This document shows positions 24,170-32,421 of a DNA stretch of 64,000 nt, in pieces. The position numbers and the translations under genes were made by a program. This stretch comes from Acidimicrobiia bacterium (GTDB lineage Bacteria > Actinomycetota > Acidimicrobiia > Acidimicrobiales > Bin134), in NCBI GenBank assembly GCA_022822265.1, contig JAJECA010000002.1, positions 1-64,000 of the forward strand, in the 5' to 3' direction. Under the pieces are notes generated by a model. That model saw only the letters and a list, made by a program, of their open reading frames with translations, ran no database searches and had not been told where the DNA came from. Numbering within the stretch: position 1 is the first letter of the stretch; every line of letters starts with the position of its first letter.

Positions 24170-24928
24170 ATGGCCATGCGACGCTCTATAGCATTGATCG
24201 CCATCTTGGTTCTGCTCTTCGCGGCCTGCGGGAACGACGACGATTCCGCCGATGAGGCCACGCCGGAACCAACTGCCGCCGAAGAACCGGCACCTGTCAC
24301 CACACCGGCTCCGGTCGAGGAGCCCGTAGACGAGGAGCCCGCCGAGGATGAGCCCGAGCCGGCGCCAGAGGATGAGCCCACCCCCGCTCCGGTCGAGGAG
24401 CCCACGCCGGTGCCCGTGCTGACCTCCGAACCCGTGGAACGACCCGAACCGGAGAACTACGACGATCCGGCCTTCGACAGCACCGACAAGCTCAGCACAG
24501 TGGGCCTCGGCCAGGTCTACTTCGGCATGACCCCAGACGAGGCGTCCGACGCGGTCACCACCCTGTGGACCGGCGGTCCAGGGGAAGGCACCGCCCGCTG
24601 CTATCTGCTGGCCCCGGCGGGCGGACCATCGGGCGTGGTGCTCACCATCTACAACAGCAGCATCGAGCGAATCGACGTCACCAACCCGAGCATCACCACC
24701 CGGTCGGGGGCCAGCGTGGGCAGCACCGAAGCCCAGCTTCATGAGCTGTTCGGGGAGCGACTCGTGGTGTCCCCCTATGCCGACGGCAGCGGCAACTCCA
24801 TCCAGTACGTACCGGTTGACGAGGCCGATGTCGACTACCGGGTGATCTGGGAAACCGACGGCACGTCGGTGACCTCGATGCGGGCCGGACGGCTCCCCGC
24901 GGTCGCCCCTGGGGAGCCCTGCACCTGA
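24170..24928 (+). CDS. secreted lipoprotein with proline/glutamate-rich linker
   Basis: 252 residues (ATG 24176 gives a cleaner signal peptide). Signal sequence RRSIALIAILVLL ends in the lipobox LFAAC, followed by GNDDDSADE. A low-complexity linker of about 70 residues repeats PAPVEEP-like units. The globular part from about residue 105 contains VYFGMTPDEASDAV and two Cys, a layout seen in many actinobacterial surface lipoproteins. Function unknown; a wall-exposed sensor or stabiliser is guesswork. Confidence 0.8.
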   Translation: MAMRRSIALIAILVLLFAACGNDDDSADEATPEPTAAEEPAPVTTPAPVEEPVDEEPAEDEPEPAPEDEPTPAPVEEPTPVPVLTSEPVERPEPENYDDPAFDSTDKLSTVGLGQVYFGMTPDEASDAVTTLWTGGPGEGTARCYLLAPAGGPSGVVLTIYNSSIERIDVTNPSITTRSGASVGSTEAQLHELFGERLVVSPYADGSGNSIQYVPVDEADVDYRVIWETDGTSVTSMRAGRLPAVAPGEPCT

Positions 24929-24935
24929 TCGGTAT

Positions 24936-24960
24936 CTGATCCCTTTTGGCCTGATCCCTT
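24936..24960. repeat. short repeat between convergent genes
   Basis: CTGATCCCTT occurs at 24936-24945 and 24951-24960, with a third CTGATC over the lipoprotein stop codon at 24925. It fills the 36-base gap before the ammonium transporter stop. Confidence 0.5.
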
Positions 24961-24964
24961 CGAG

Positions 24965-26233
24965 CTAGTCCAGCTCTTCGGGCATCAGCACGAATTCGGG
25001 GTACGCCTCGATTCCAAGTTCGGCGACGTCTTGGCCCATGCGCTCAACGTCGGCTGAGACCCGCAGGCCCATCACCACGTCCAGCACCTTCCACACCACG
25101 AATGAGGCGACGAACACGAAGGCTCCGATGGACACGATGCCCAAGAGCTGAATGTGGAATCGGCCGCCGGCGGCGATGGTGACCGCCAAGGTCCCCCAAA
25201 TGCCGGCAACCAGGTGGGCGGGAATGGCGCCGACCACGTCGTCCACCTTGACTATTTCCAGCACTTTGATGGCGATGGTGCAGAGCAGGCCGCCGATGGC
25301 GCCGATAATCATCGCCCACCAGTGATCCACCATGGTGGGGCCAGCAGTAATGGCAACCAGCCCGGCGATAGCCCCGTTCAGCCCGGCGAAGAGGTCGATC
25401 CTCCCCAATATCGAACGGGACACGGCCAGGGCGGCGATCACCCCGGCCGCCGCGGCCAGATTGGTGTTGACCAACACGATGGTCATCGCCACTGCGTCGG
25501 TGGGGGTGCCCAGGGCAAGCTGGGAGCCGCCGTTGAAGCCGAACCATCCGAGCCACAGGATGAACACGCCCAGCGTCACCACCAATACGTTGGAGGGCGG
25601 GGTCGCTTTCACGCTGCCGTCTGCTTTGAACTTGCCCAAGCGGGGGCCCACCACCAGCACTCCGGCCAGGGCAGCCCAGCCGCCGGTCCCGTGGACGATG
25701 GTGGAGCCGGCGAAGTCTTGGAAGCCCTCTTGGGCCAGCCATCCGCCTCCCCAGGTCCAGGAGCCGACGATGGGGTAGATGAACGCGGTCAACACGAGGG
25801 TGAATGCGAAGAACGACCACATCTTGATGCGCTCGGCAATGGCCCCCGACACGATGGAGGCGGCGGTGGCCACGAACACCATCGGGAAGAACCAGTCGGA
25901 CATCACGGCGTATCCGTTGTCCACCACGCTGCCGACGGCGCTCAGATCCCCGTCTAGCAGGGCTTTCTCAGCGCTCGACGGCCCGTAGAGGAAGTCGAAC
26001 GTGCCGATCACATCGCCCACATCGACATACATGATGTTGTAGCCGATGATGAAATACGCCAAGCCGGCGATGGAGTAGATGCCGATGTTCTTGAGGCAGA
26101 TCATGGAGGCGTTTTTGGTGCGGACCGCGCCCGACTCCAGCATCGTGAAGCCCGCGCACATCCACATCACCAACGCACCCCAGATCAAGAACGCAAAGGT
26201 GTTGAAGATGAATTGATCCGGGAGCTCAACCAT
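24965..26233 (-). CDS. amt: ammonium transporter
   Basis: 422 residues with eleven membrane helices expected. Seen: FAFLIWGALVMWMCAGFTMLESG at the N-terminus, GWTWGGGWL-like segment SWTWGGGWLA, the first pore His in STIVHGTGGWAAL, WLGWFGFNGGS, and the second pore His in AHLVAGIWGT. The 40-residue cytosolic tail is where PII proteins act, but no glnB/glnK lies beside it. Single gene with its own ATG at 26233. Confidence 0.96.
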   Translation of the reverse strand: MVELPDQFIFNTFAFLIWGALVMWMCAGFTMLESGAVRTKNASMICLKNIGIYSIAGLAYFIIGYNIMYVDVGDVIGTFDFLYGPSSAEKALLDGDLSAVGSVVDNGYAVMSDWFFPMVFVATAASIVSGAIAERIKMWSFFAFTLVLTAFIYPIVGSWTWGGGWLAQEGFQDFAGSTIVHGTGGWAALAGVLVVGPRLGKFKADGSVKATPPSNVLVVTLGVFILWLGWFGFNGGSQLALGTPTDAVAMTIVLVNTNLAAAAGVIAALAVSRSILGRIDLFAGLNGAIAGLVAITAGPTMVDHWWAMIIGAIGGLLCTIAIKVLEIVKVDDVVGAIPAHLVAGIWGTLAVTIAAGGRFHIQLLGIVSIGAFVFVASFVVWKVLDVVMGLRVSADVERMGQDVAELGIEAYPEFVLMPEELD

Positions 26234-26242
26234 CGCTTGAGC

Positions 26243-27022
26243 TTAGAGGAAAGCAACCGGGGGCCGACGCAAGTCTCCTATGGCTCGCAGCACCGAAAAA
26301 GCGGTGACCGCGCTGGTGCGGGGGTTGTCGGAGGACGGGGCATTCTCGAAAGACAGCTCGTAAGTGCCCGCCACTCCCGAAGCGGTCACCACATGGCGCA
26401 CGCGGGTTGCCGCCGGATCGCCCACCATTCGCACCCGTACTTGGTCGAATCCCACCGTGGCCAGCGACAAGGTTGCGGTCACGTTGGCCGATTCCGGGAA
26501 GAGCGCACAGGCCTCTCGGGCCGAGCCTTCGAACACCGTCACCGGTTCGGACCCGCCGGCCAGGGCACCCTTGACCGCCTCGTCCATCCACGGCCGACTC
26601 AGCGCCGCCGCGGGCTTCGTGCTGGTGATGGCCACTTCCCCCAACGGCCCAAAGAGCATGGCCGCCCGCAGGATGTCGAACCCGCCGATGGCGCCGGTAC
26701 ACAGCAAAAGGCGCCCGCCCTCGGCCCGCCGCAAACGACTCTCAAGGTCTTCGTCGGCCAAGGCGCCGATGCTCACCACCAGCAGGTCGGTGCCCGCCTC
26801 CCTCACCGCAACTCCGTGCTCCCTGAGCGCCCCATGGCCGGCCGCCTCCACCACGACGTCCGATCGGGCCAGCAGCGATTCCAAATCGTCGACCCGGAGA
26901 GGATGGTCAACCACCAGATCGAAAACCGCAGAAAGCTCGGCTCCATCGACTGCCCCTTGCGACAATTCGCGGGCCACTACGGCGCCGATGGCCCCGCAAC
27001 CGATCAGACCCACTCGTAGCAT
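26243..27022 (-). CDS. nadX: L-aspartate dehydrogenase-like protein
   Basis: 259 residues from ATG 27022 (MLRVGLIGCGAIGAVV). The N-terminal Rossmann fold is followed by VVEAAGHGALREHG and DLLVVSIGALAD, then TGAIGGFDILRAA and STKP, the pattern of aspartate dehydrogenases that feed iminoaspartate into NAD synthesis. nadA and nadC are not adjacent, so the physiological role is inferred. Ends nine bases before amt. Confidence 0.8.
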   Translation of the reverse strand: MLRVGLIGCGAIGAVVARELSQGAVDGAELSAVFDLVVDHPLRVDDLESLLARSDVVVEAAGHGALREHGVAVREAGTDLLVVSIGALADEDLESRLRRAEGGRLLLCTGAIGGFDILRAAMLFGPLGEVAITSTKPAAALSRPWMDEAVKGALAGGSEPVTVFEGSAREACALFPESANVTATLSLATVGFDQVRVRMVGDPAATRVRHVVTASGVAGTYELSFENAPSSDNPRTSAVTAFSVLRAIGDLRRPPVAFL

Positions 27023-27113
27023 CGAGTCAGGATATCTGCCTTGCCCGCAACAATTGATGTCCCGATTGGTACCCTCAAGACATGGGACCGGCGGTGATGG
27101 CAGGCTGAGAACC

Positions 27114-27488
27114 ATGAGCGGCGACGTGCGAGTCCGGGTGCCAGCGCTCAAGCGTTATGGCCGAATGGCGGAAATCGCTGCCGTCCACGCTGCCACCCAT
27201 CAGGGATTCCCCTCCGAGGAAGTGGCCGAACTCAGCCAAGCCATCAATGAGGCGGTGCTGCTGCTCTTGGATCCTGAGATGCCCGACGGTTCAATCTCGT
27301 TCGACTATCAGAGCGAGGCGGGGATTGTGACCGTGGAGGCCCAACTGGATGACCGGGGATGCAGGCCCATCCCCCACAGTCGGATCGATCGGTTCGAGTC
27401 CACCGCTGGGCCGCTGGTGGATTCGTGGAAGCTCGATCCCGATGAGCACCGCCTGTGGCTACAAAAGTCAGCCACAGGCGTGCGCTAG
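27114..27488 (+). CDS. RsbW-like (HATPase-fold) small protein
   Basis: 124 residues from ATG 27114. The pattern [24 protein letters not shown], then [19 protein letters not shown], then [16 protein letters not shown] resembles anti-sigma/serine kinase domains of the RsbW type, where the helix before the beta strand holds the N box. The N-box Asn is not at the expected place and I see no clear G boxes, so ATP binding may be lost. Divergent from nadX; its end overlaps dut by four bases. Confidence 0.5.
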   Translation: MSGDVRVRVPALKRYGRMAEIAAVHAATHQGFPSEEVAELSQAINEAVLLLLDPEMPDGSISFDYQSEAGIVTVEAQLDDRGCRPIPHSRIDRFESTAGPLVDSWKLDPDEHRLWLQKSATGVR

Positions 27489-27922
27489 AGGCCGGTCGAG
27501 CCGAATCCCCCCGAGCCCCGAGAGGTGGGGGGCAGTTCCTCTACCTCGACGAAGTCGGCCTGTTCCACCTTTTGCAGCACGAGTTGGGCGATCCGGTCTC
27601 CTCGGCGCACGGTGAAGGGCTCGGCTGGATCGGTGTTCACCAACAGCACCTTCAACTCGCCCCGATAGCCGGAATCAATCAGTCCGGGGGTGTTCAGACA
27701 CGTGACCCCGTGGCGCAGCGCCAGCCCGCTGCGGGGCTGCACAAAGCCGGCATACCCATCGGGGATGGCGATGAACGTTCCGGTGGACACAAGGCCCCGC
27801 CCACCCCCCGGGGCCAGCTCCACGTCTTCGCTGGCCACTAGATCGGCGCCAGCATCGCCCTCGGTGGCGTAGCGGGGAAATGGCAGGTCAGGACGGCTGC
27901 GAACAATGGGAATCTCCAACAC
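27485..27922 (-). CDS. dut: dUTP diphosphatase
   Basis: 145 residues, the normal trimeric dUTPase size. All five motifs are visible: EGDAGADL (1), [12 protein letters not shown] (2), [18 protein letters not shown] (3), GDRIAQLVL (4) and the flexible C-terminal [10 protein letters not shown] (5). It prevents uracil incorporation and provides dUMP. Convergent, four-base overlap with the 124-residue gene. Confidence 0.97.
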   Translation of the reverse strand: MLEIPIVRSRPDLPFPRYATEGDAGADLVASEDVELAPGGGRGLVSTGTFIAIPDGYAGFVQPRSGLALRHGVTCLNTPGLIDSGYRGELKVLLVNTDPAEPFTVRRGDRIAQLVLQKVEQADFVEVEELPPTSRGSGGFGSTGL

Positions 27923-28023
27923 GGCGGTGACACTACCTGGCCAGAGCGCACACTTCTCCCTATCTGTGCCGATTACCGGCCGGTGTGGGTTTGGCCCCTA
28001 TGAGGCTCTAGCCTCGCCTCAAG

Positions 28024-28605
28024 ATGCTGGCTTGGATGGACTTGGAGATGACGGGCCTCGACCCGGCTACCGACGTGATCGTGGAGATCGCCACCCTCAT
28101 CACCGACAACAACCTGGAATTGGTGGCAGAAGGCCCCGACCTGGTGGTTTCGGCACCCCAAGAAGCCTTGGACTCTATGCAAGAAGTAGTGGTGGAGATG
28201 CACACCAACAGCGGGCTGCTGGAGGCGATAGGGGAGTCCACGCTCAGCTTGGAAGACGCAGGCCAGATGACCTTGGCCTTCCTCAAGGAGCACATCGACA
28301 AGCCCCGTACCGTGCCTCTGTGCGGCAACTCCATTGGAGTCGATCGCCGCTTCTTGGCCGCCCAATTGCCCGAGGTGGAGAATTTTCTGCACTACCGCTC
28401 CATCGATGTTTCCACCGTCAAGGAACTGGCCCGGCGATGGAACCATGACGTCTTTCGCCAAGCGCCCAAGAAGGCCAAAGGCCATCGGGCCCTCGACGAC
28501 ATCCGCGAGAGCCTCGAAGAGCTGCGCCACTACCGGGATTCGTTTTTTGCCATTCCAAAAGAGGCTGGTCCAAAAGAGGCTGGTCCAACAGAGGCGGGTG
28601 GATGA
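28024..28605 (+). CDS. orn: oligoribonuclease
   Basis: 193 residues. This DEDDh exonuclease degrades 2-5 nt RNAs and pGpG. Seen: WMDLEMTGLDP (Exo I), PLCGNSIGVDRRFL (Exo II) and HRALDDIRESLEELRHYR (Exo III). The core ends near residue 178; the last 15 residues are a tandem repeat, KEAGP-KEAGP-TEAGG, encoded by a 15-base repeat. The stop overlaps the next ATG by four bases. Confidence 0.95.
   Translation: MLAWMDLEMTGLDPATDVIVEIATLITDNNLELVAEGPDLVVSAPQEALDSMQEVVVEMHTNSGLLEAIGESTLSLEDAGQMTLAFLKEHIDKPRTVPLCGNSIGVDRRFLAAQLPEVENFLHYRSIDVSTVKELARRWNHDVFRQAPKKAKGHRALDDIRESLEELRHYRDSFFAIPKEAGPKEAGPTEAGG
28555..28599 (+). repeat. 15-base tandem repeat (3 copies) at the end of orn
   Basis: CCAAAAGAGGCTGGT is repeated exactly at 28555 and 28570; a third copy at 28585 has two changes. 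It keeps frame and extends oligoribonuclease by KEAGP units immediately before the stop/start overlap with the next gene. Confidence 0.85.
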
Positions 28606-29678
28606 CCGAGCGGCCCCGCAAACAGGAGCAAGAGGAAGCCACTACCGAGATCACTGAGGTAGCTCCCGGTGTGCTCCGCACCATGTTGCCGATCAACCTG
28701 CCCGGGTTAGGCCATGTGAACTGCTACGTAATGGAAGATGAGCGAGGGGTGGCGGTGGTGGACCCCGGACTGCCCGGCCCCGAATCTTGGAGCGCCCTGG
28801 TCGACCGACTCAACCGGGCCGGCTACAAGGTGGGCGACGTACACACCGCCATCATCACCCACTCCCACTTCGACCACTTCGGCGGGGCCGAGCGACTGCG
28901 AGAAGAGTCGGGTGCCGACATCTTGACCCACGAGAGCTTCCGCCCGATATGGGACCGCCGCGAGACCACCGAAACCCACGATGCCGAGGACAATCCCTCC
29001 GACGAGGAGATCTTCGAGCGAATTGAGGAGAGCTTCCGCTCGCTCACCCCGTGGGGTACCGAGCGCACCCCGCCCAGCCGGGAGCACATCCAGCGGTTCC
29101 GAGTCAAGGACGACATCCACGCCCGCTGGTTCCAAACCCCCAAGCCGTCGGTGAAGGTGGTGGACAGCCAAGTGGTCCGCTTCGCCCGTCGGGAATGGGT
29201 GGCGCTGCACACCCCGGGCCACACCGGCGACCACCTGTGCCTCTACGACCCTGAGCACGGCACAGTGTTCTCCGGCGACCACGTTCTGCCCACCATCACG
29301 CCCCACATCGGCGGGCGCAGCGACACCGATGACTCGCTGGCCGAGTTCTTCGACTCGCTAGACCGCATGAAGACCCTGGAGGGGGCCACCTTGGCCCTGC
29401 CCGCCCACGGGCACCCGTTTACCGATATCGGCGCCAGAGCCGACCATATCTGCGACCACCACCACGAGCGATTGAATGTGCTTCGCCATTCCAGCGGCCA
29501 GCTGGGCTGCGCCACCGTGGAGGAGTTCATGCGGGTGCTGTTCAGCGAGCGGGCCTGGGGCGACATGGCTGCCAGTGAGACGTTCGCCCACCTTGTACAC
29601 CTAAAGCTGATCGGCGAAGCGAGCCAAGACGTCACCTCCGATGGCCTGCTGACCTTTGAGATCAAGCCAGGGCTATAG
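28602..29678 (+). CDS. MBL-fold metallohydrolase
   Basis: 358 residues. THSHFDHFGG (about 87-96) is the HxHxDH metal motif, with further ligands in HTPGHTGDH and FSGDHVLP and a late His in PAHGHPF. The C-terminal 90 residues form the helical extension seen in the GloB/LACTB2-like group. Substrate unknown. It is coupled to orn by ATGA, but such pairing does not establish an RNA role. Confidence 0.85.
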   Translation: MTERPRKQEQEEATTEITEVAPGVLRTMLPINLPGLGHVNCYVMEDERGVAVVDPGLPGPESWSALVDRLNRAGYKVGDVHTAIITHSHFDHFGGAERLREESGADILTHESFRPIWDRRETTETHDAEDNPSDEEIFERIEESFRSLTPWGTERTPPSREHIQRFRVKDDIHARWFQTPKPSVKVVDSQVVRFARREWVALHTPGHTGDHLCLYDPEHGTVFSGDHVLPTITPHIGGRSDTDDSLAEFFDSLDRMKTLEGATLALPAHGHPFTDIGARADHICDHHHERLNVLRHSSGQLGCATVEEFMRVLFSERAWGDMAASETFAHLVHLKLIGEASQDVTSDGLLTFEIKPGL

Positions 29679-29699
29679 CCGTCCCCCCGAAAAATGATC

Positions 29700-29745
29700 G
29701 GGAAATAAATTGACATCGCACTCAATACACTGTTGAGTAGTGGTC
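29700..29745 (+). promoter_or_regulatory. putative autoregulated whiB7 promoter
   Basis: TTGACA at 29710-29715 is a consensus -35 box with an AT-rich run, GGAAATAAA, immediately before it, the arrangement described for WhiB7-activated promoters. The -10 would fall at about 29733-29738 (TTGAGT, 17-base spacer), a poor match. An inverted repeat ACTCAA-TACACTG-TTGAGT (29720-29738) covers the spacer and the -10. Confidence 0.5.
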
Positions 29746-29910
29746 ATGTTCGCCAAGAGCTGTCTCGCAATCGGCCATCAAGGCCGAGCCGCGCGCGTAG
29801 CCATGGCTGACATGGCCCGAATTCACCCCGGCTATTGGCTGACCAATCACACACCATGCGTGTTTGGCCAGAAGACTGCCGGCACCAGGTCTCGGGGAGG
29901 ATCCACGTAG
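29746..29910 (+). CDS. candidate upstream ORF in the whiB7 leader
   Basis: A 54-codon frame starting ATG 29746, about where transcription should begin if the -10 is at 29733, so it could be leaderless. An internal ATG at 29803 would give 35 residues. It has no recognisable domain and ends 29 bases before the terminator stem. WhiB7 genes in mycobacteria are known to be controlled by an upstream ORF plus transcription attenuation, so this is the natural candidate for a leader peptide; translation is not proven. Confidence 0.4.
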   Translation: MFAKSCLAIGHQGRAARVAMADMARIHPGYWLTNHTPCVFGQKTAGTRSRGGST

Positions 29911-29938
29911 AACACCTACAAGGATCAAATACTCACCG

Positions 29939-29968
29939 AGGCCGCCGGAAAAATCCGGCGGCCTTTTC
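29939..29968 (+). terminator. strong intrinsic terminator in the whiB7 leader (probable attenuator)
   Basis: Eleven perfect base pairs, AGGCCGCCGGA / TCCGGCGGCCT, around an AAAA loop, running into TTTT on the plus strand. It lies 261 bases after the MBL gene stop and 68 bases before the whiB7 ATG, with no convincing promoter between it and whiB7. It would stop transcripts from the upstream promoter unless an alternative fold forms. Confidence 0.8.
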
Positions 29969-30036
29969 AGTTTGTACCCACCCACCAACCAACCGTCTGA
30001 AAGCACCTAACCGAAGACCCCCGAAAGGAGAGAAAC

Positions 30037-30375
30037 ATGGAGGCCCTGCTCTTTGAAAACGCACCGTGGCGCTTGGAGGCCGCGTGCCGCACCATCGACG
30101 CCTCGCTTGGGGAGATCTTCTTCTCCGACGAGCTCCAGAACATCTCCCGGGCCAAGGCCATCTGTGCCGAGTGCCCGGTAATGGCCGAGTGCCTCGAAGG
30201 CGCCATCGCTCGCCGCGAGCCGTGGGGCGTGTGGGGCGGCCAGCTGTTCCGCAACGGCAAGGTGCTGACCAGCAAGCGCCGTCGGGGTCGTCCGGCCAAG
30301 GTGCCCCGCCCCGAGGACGAGTTCGTCCAGGTGCCGGTGCCCGTACACCTGCGTGAGCGGCTCCGCTCGGCCTGA
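30037..30375 (+). CDS. whiB7: WhiB7-type iron-sulfur transcription factor
   Basis: 112 residues, preceded by AAGGAGA. Cluster ligands are C17, C43, C46 and C52 (AICAECPVMAEC). EPWGVWGGQLF (61-71) is the sigma-binding turn of Wbl proteins. SKRRRGRPAK (79-88) is an AT-hook, the mark that separates WhiB7 from other WhiB proteins. WhiB7 binds AT-rich DNA next to -35 boxes and activates antibiotic-resistance and redox genes. The tail after the hook is about 25 residues longer than in mycobacterial WhiB7. Its leader looks attenuated. Confidence 0.88.
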   Translation: MEALLFENAPWRLEAACRTIDASLGEIFFSDELQNISRAKAICAECPVMAECLEGAIARREPWGVWGGQLFRNGKVLTSKRRRGRPAKVPRPEDEFVQVPVPVHLRERLRSA

Positions 30376-30391
30376 CAGCCGGATTGGCCTG

Positions 30392-30889
30392 ATGGCCGGG
30401 TGGTGCCGCCGGGCAGCGTTGGCTGTCGCTGCGGCGCTGATCGTCATCGTCGCCGGCGCCTGTGGGTCAGGCGCCGGTGGCGATGTCCAAGCGACGGAAA
30501 TCGAGTTTGAGCTGCTGGATGGGGGCTCGGCCACGATTGACACCCTTTTGGACCGTCCCGTCGTGCTCAACTTCTTCGCTTCATGGTGTACGCCGTGCAT
30601 AACCGAGATGCCCGCCTTGGAGTCCATCCACCAACAGCGCCCCGACATCACCTTTGTCGGCTTGGCCTACAACGACACCCCCACGAGAGCCCGGGAGATC
30701 GTGGTCGACACCGGGGTGACCTATGCCACCGGTGTTGACCCAGACTCCGCCATCGGCAATGCCTACGAGATTCTGGGGATGCCCACCACACTGTTCATCA
30801 CCCCCGACGGCGAGATCGCCTATCAACACACCGGGGGCCTGACCGCTCACCAGATCACCGAACACATAAACGCGCATCTGACCCCGTAA
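30392..30889 (+). CDS. thioredoxin-like lipoprotein (TlpA/ResA family)
   Basis: 165 residues from ATG 30392; a longer frame would overlap whiB7. Signal peptide AALAVAAALIVIV runs to the lipobox VAGAC. NFFASWCTPCITEMPAL is the redox motif and GMPTTLFITPDGEI holds the cis-proline. This family keeps apocytochrome c thiols reduced outside the membrane. It is 10 bases before ccdA, its expected electron donor, supporting a role in cytochrome c maturation. Confidence 0.88.
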   Translation: MAGWCRRAALAVAAALIVIVAGACGSGAGGDVQATEIEFELLDGGSATIDTLLDRPVVLNFFASWCTPCITEMPALESIHQQRPDITFVGLAYNDTPTRAREIVVDTGVTYATGVDPDSAIGNAYEILGMPTTLFITPDGEIAYQHTGGLTAHQITEHINAHLTP

Positions 30890-30899
30890 CCTTCAAGTT

Positions 30900-32027
30900 G
30901 TGTTCGACCTCGATCTGGCCGTTCCATTCGGGGCCGGTCTGGTGGCCGCAGTCAACCCGTGCGGGTTCGCCATGCTCCCGGCGTACTTGGCCTACTTCCT
31001 GGGAATCGGCAGCCAAGACCAGTCGACTGATACCGGGCGAAACGTGCTTCGAGGATTGCTGGTCGGGCTCACCCTTACCGCCGGTTTCGTGGCCTTCTTC
31101 GGCATAATCGGCGCGCTCACCTCCTCGCTCATCTCCACCTCCACCATCGCCGACCGTGGTCCGTGGATCACACTGGTAATCAGCGGGCTCATGGTGGTTC
31201 TGGGGATCGCCATGCTGGCCGGTTTCGAACCCAAGATCTCTGTACCCCGACTGTCCAAGGGAGGCGACAGCCAAGGGCTGCTCTCCATGTTCTTGTTCGG
31301 GGTGTCCTATGCGGTGGTTTCGCTGGGATGCGCCAGCCCGGTGTTCTTCGGCTCCGTCAGCGGCTCGTTCAGCACCGACGGAGTGTGGGAGGGAACCCTG
31401 CGATTTCTGGCCTATGCCCTGGGGATGGGTTTGGTCATCACGTTCTTGACTCTGGCCGTGGCCATGGGGCGCTCGGGGGTCACCGCCCACATGCGCCGCC
31501 TGCTGCCCCACATAAACAAGATCTCCGGCGGATTCTTAGTAGTGGCCGGCGTGGTGCTCGGGTTCTACGGCTGGTGGGAGGTCCAGGTGCTACTGCGCGA
31601 CGACTTCGATGCCAACAACCCCTTCGTGGAGGCCTCCAATCGGGTGTCGGTCCGACTGGAGAACTGGATCATCGACGTTGGCGGCAACCGCTTCGGCCTG
31701 GCCACTGCGATCCTGGTGCTGGCCCTGCTGCTGTGGGCGTTCCGCCGACGCATCCCCCGGCCATGGCTCCAGGTAGCTACCGCGGTGGTGGCGGTGGGAT
31801 ACGCCTTGTCGGAGGCGATCCAATACCAGGGCGACCTGTTGGTGCTGCCGATCTTGCGAACCATCGCCGCGATCCCCGAGCGGGTGGGCCACTGGTTCAC
31901 CGACCCAGGCCGCTGGCCGGTGCTGTGGGAGGTGCTGCTCGCGGTGATCGTGGGCATCGTGCTGTGGATCCGCTTCCGACCCCGCAGCGACCCCGGCTCT
32001 CCACTGGCCGAGAGCGGTGGCGCATAG
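30900..32027 (+). CDS. ccdA: CcdA-type cytochrome c biogenesis membrane protein
   Basis: 375 residues from GTG 30900. The first 230 residues are the six-helix CcdA/DsbD transmembrane core with one Cys in AVNPCGFAMLPAYL and the other in VVSLGCASPVFFG. It moves electrons from cytosolic thioredoxin to outer thiols. The C-terminal 140 residues add about three helices and a periplasmic-looking loop not found in minimal CcdA. Its end overlaps fluC by eleven bases. Confidence 0.9.
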   Translation: MFDLDLAVPFGAGLVAAVNPCGFAMLPAYLAYFLGIGSQDQSTDTGRNVLRGLLVGLTLTAGFVAFFGIIGALTSSLISTSTIADRGPWITLVISGLMVVLGIAMLAGFEPKISVPRLSKGGDSQGLLSMFLFGVSYAVVSLGCASPVFFGSVSGSFSTDGVWEGTLRFLAYALGMGLVITFLTLAVAMGRSGVTAHMRRLLPHINKISGGFLVVAGVVLGFYGWWEVQVLLRDDFDANNPFVEASNRVSVRLENWIIDVGGNRFGLATAILVLALLLWAFRRRIPRPWLQVATAVVAVGYALSEAIQYQGDLLVLPILRTIAAIPERVGHWFTDPGRWPVLWEVLLAVIVGIVLWIRFRPRSDPGSPLAESGGA

Positions 32028-32421
32028 CTTGTCGCTTACACCCCGGGCCGCAACTGCTGTCGGAATAGGCGGGCTGGCCGGAGCGGGCACGCGCTGGGCG
32101 CTGGTCGAAGCGCTGCCCGGCGCCGACGTGTGGCCCTGGGGAGTGCTGGCCGTGAACCTGGTCGGCTGTCTTGTGCTCGGCTATCTGGCGGCGGCCGCCT
32201 GGTCGGCCCGGGCCGAACTGCCGATCACCCTCGGTCTCGGAACCGGCTTCTGCGGCAGCCTCACCACGTTCTCTGCGCTCACCGTAGACGTGGCTCAAAT
32301 GGCCCGCGACAGCGACTGGGGTCATGCCGTCGGCTACCTGGCCGCTTCGGTGGCCGGTGGCCTGGCGTTGGCCGTAATCGGCGGCGCGCTGCGCAAAACC
32401 CAAATGAGGCAAGCCCAGTGA
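32017..32421 (+). CDS. crcB: fluoride channel subunit, first of a pair
   Basis: 134 residues from GTG 32017, overlapping the ccdA end. Four helices. WPWGVLAVNLVGCLVLG holds the conserved Asn of the second helix and TGFCGSLTTFSAL the third-helix break motif of Fluc/CrcB proteins, which export fluoride as dual-topology dimers. A second copy follows with GTGA overlap, so a heterodimeric channel is likely. No fluoride riboswitch is visible upstream, as expected for an internal operon gene. Confidence 0.9.
   Translation: MAHSLSLTPRAATAVGIGGLAGAGTRWALVEALPGADVWPWGVLAVNLVGCLVLGYLAAAAWSARAELPITLGLGTGFCGSLTTFSALTVDVAQMARDSDWGHAVGYLAASVAGGLALAVIGGALRKTQMRQAQ

Noticed and set aside
24236..24430. Repeated Pro/Glu/Ala codons in the lipoprotein as a possible regulatory repeat
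   Set aside because: It encodes a flexible linker typical of cell-surface lipoproteins; the repeat is imperfect at DNA level.
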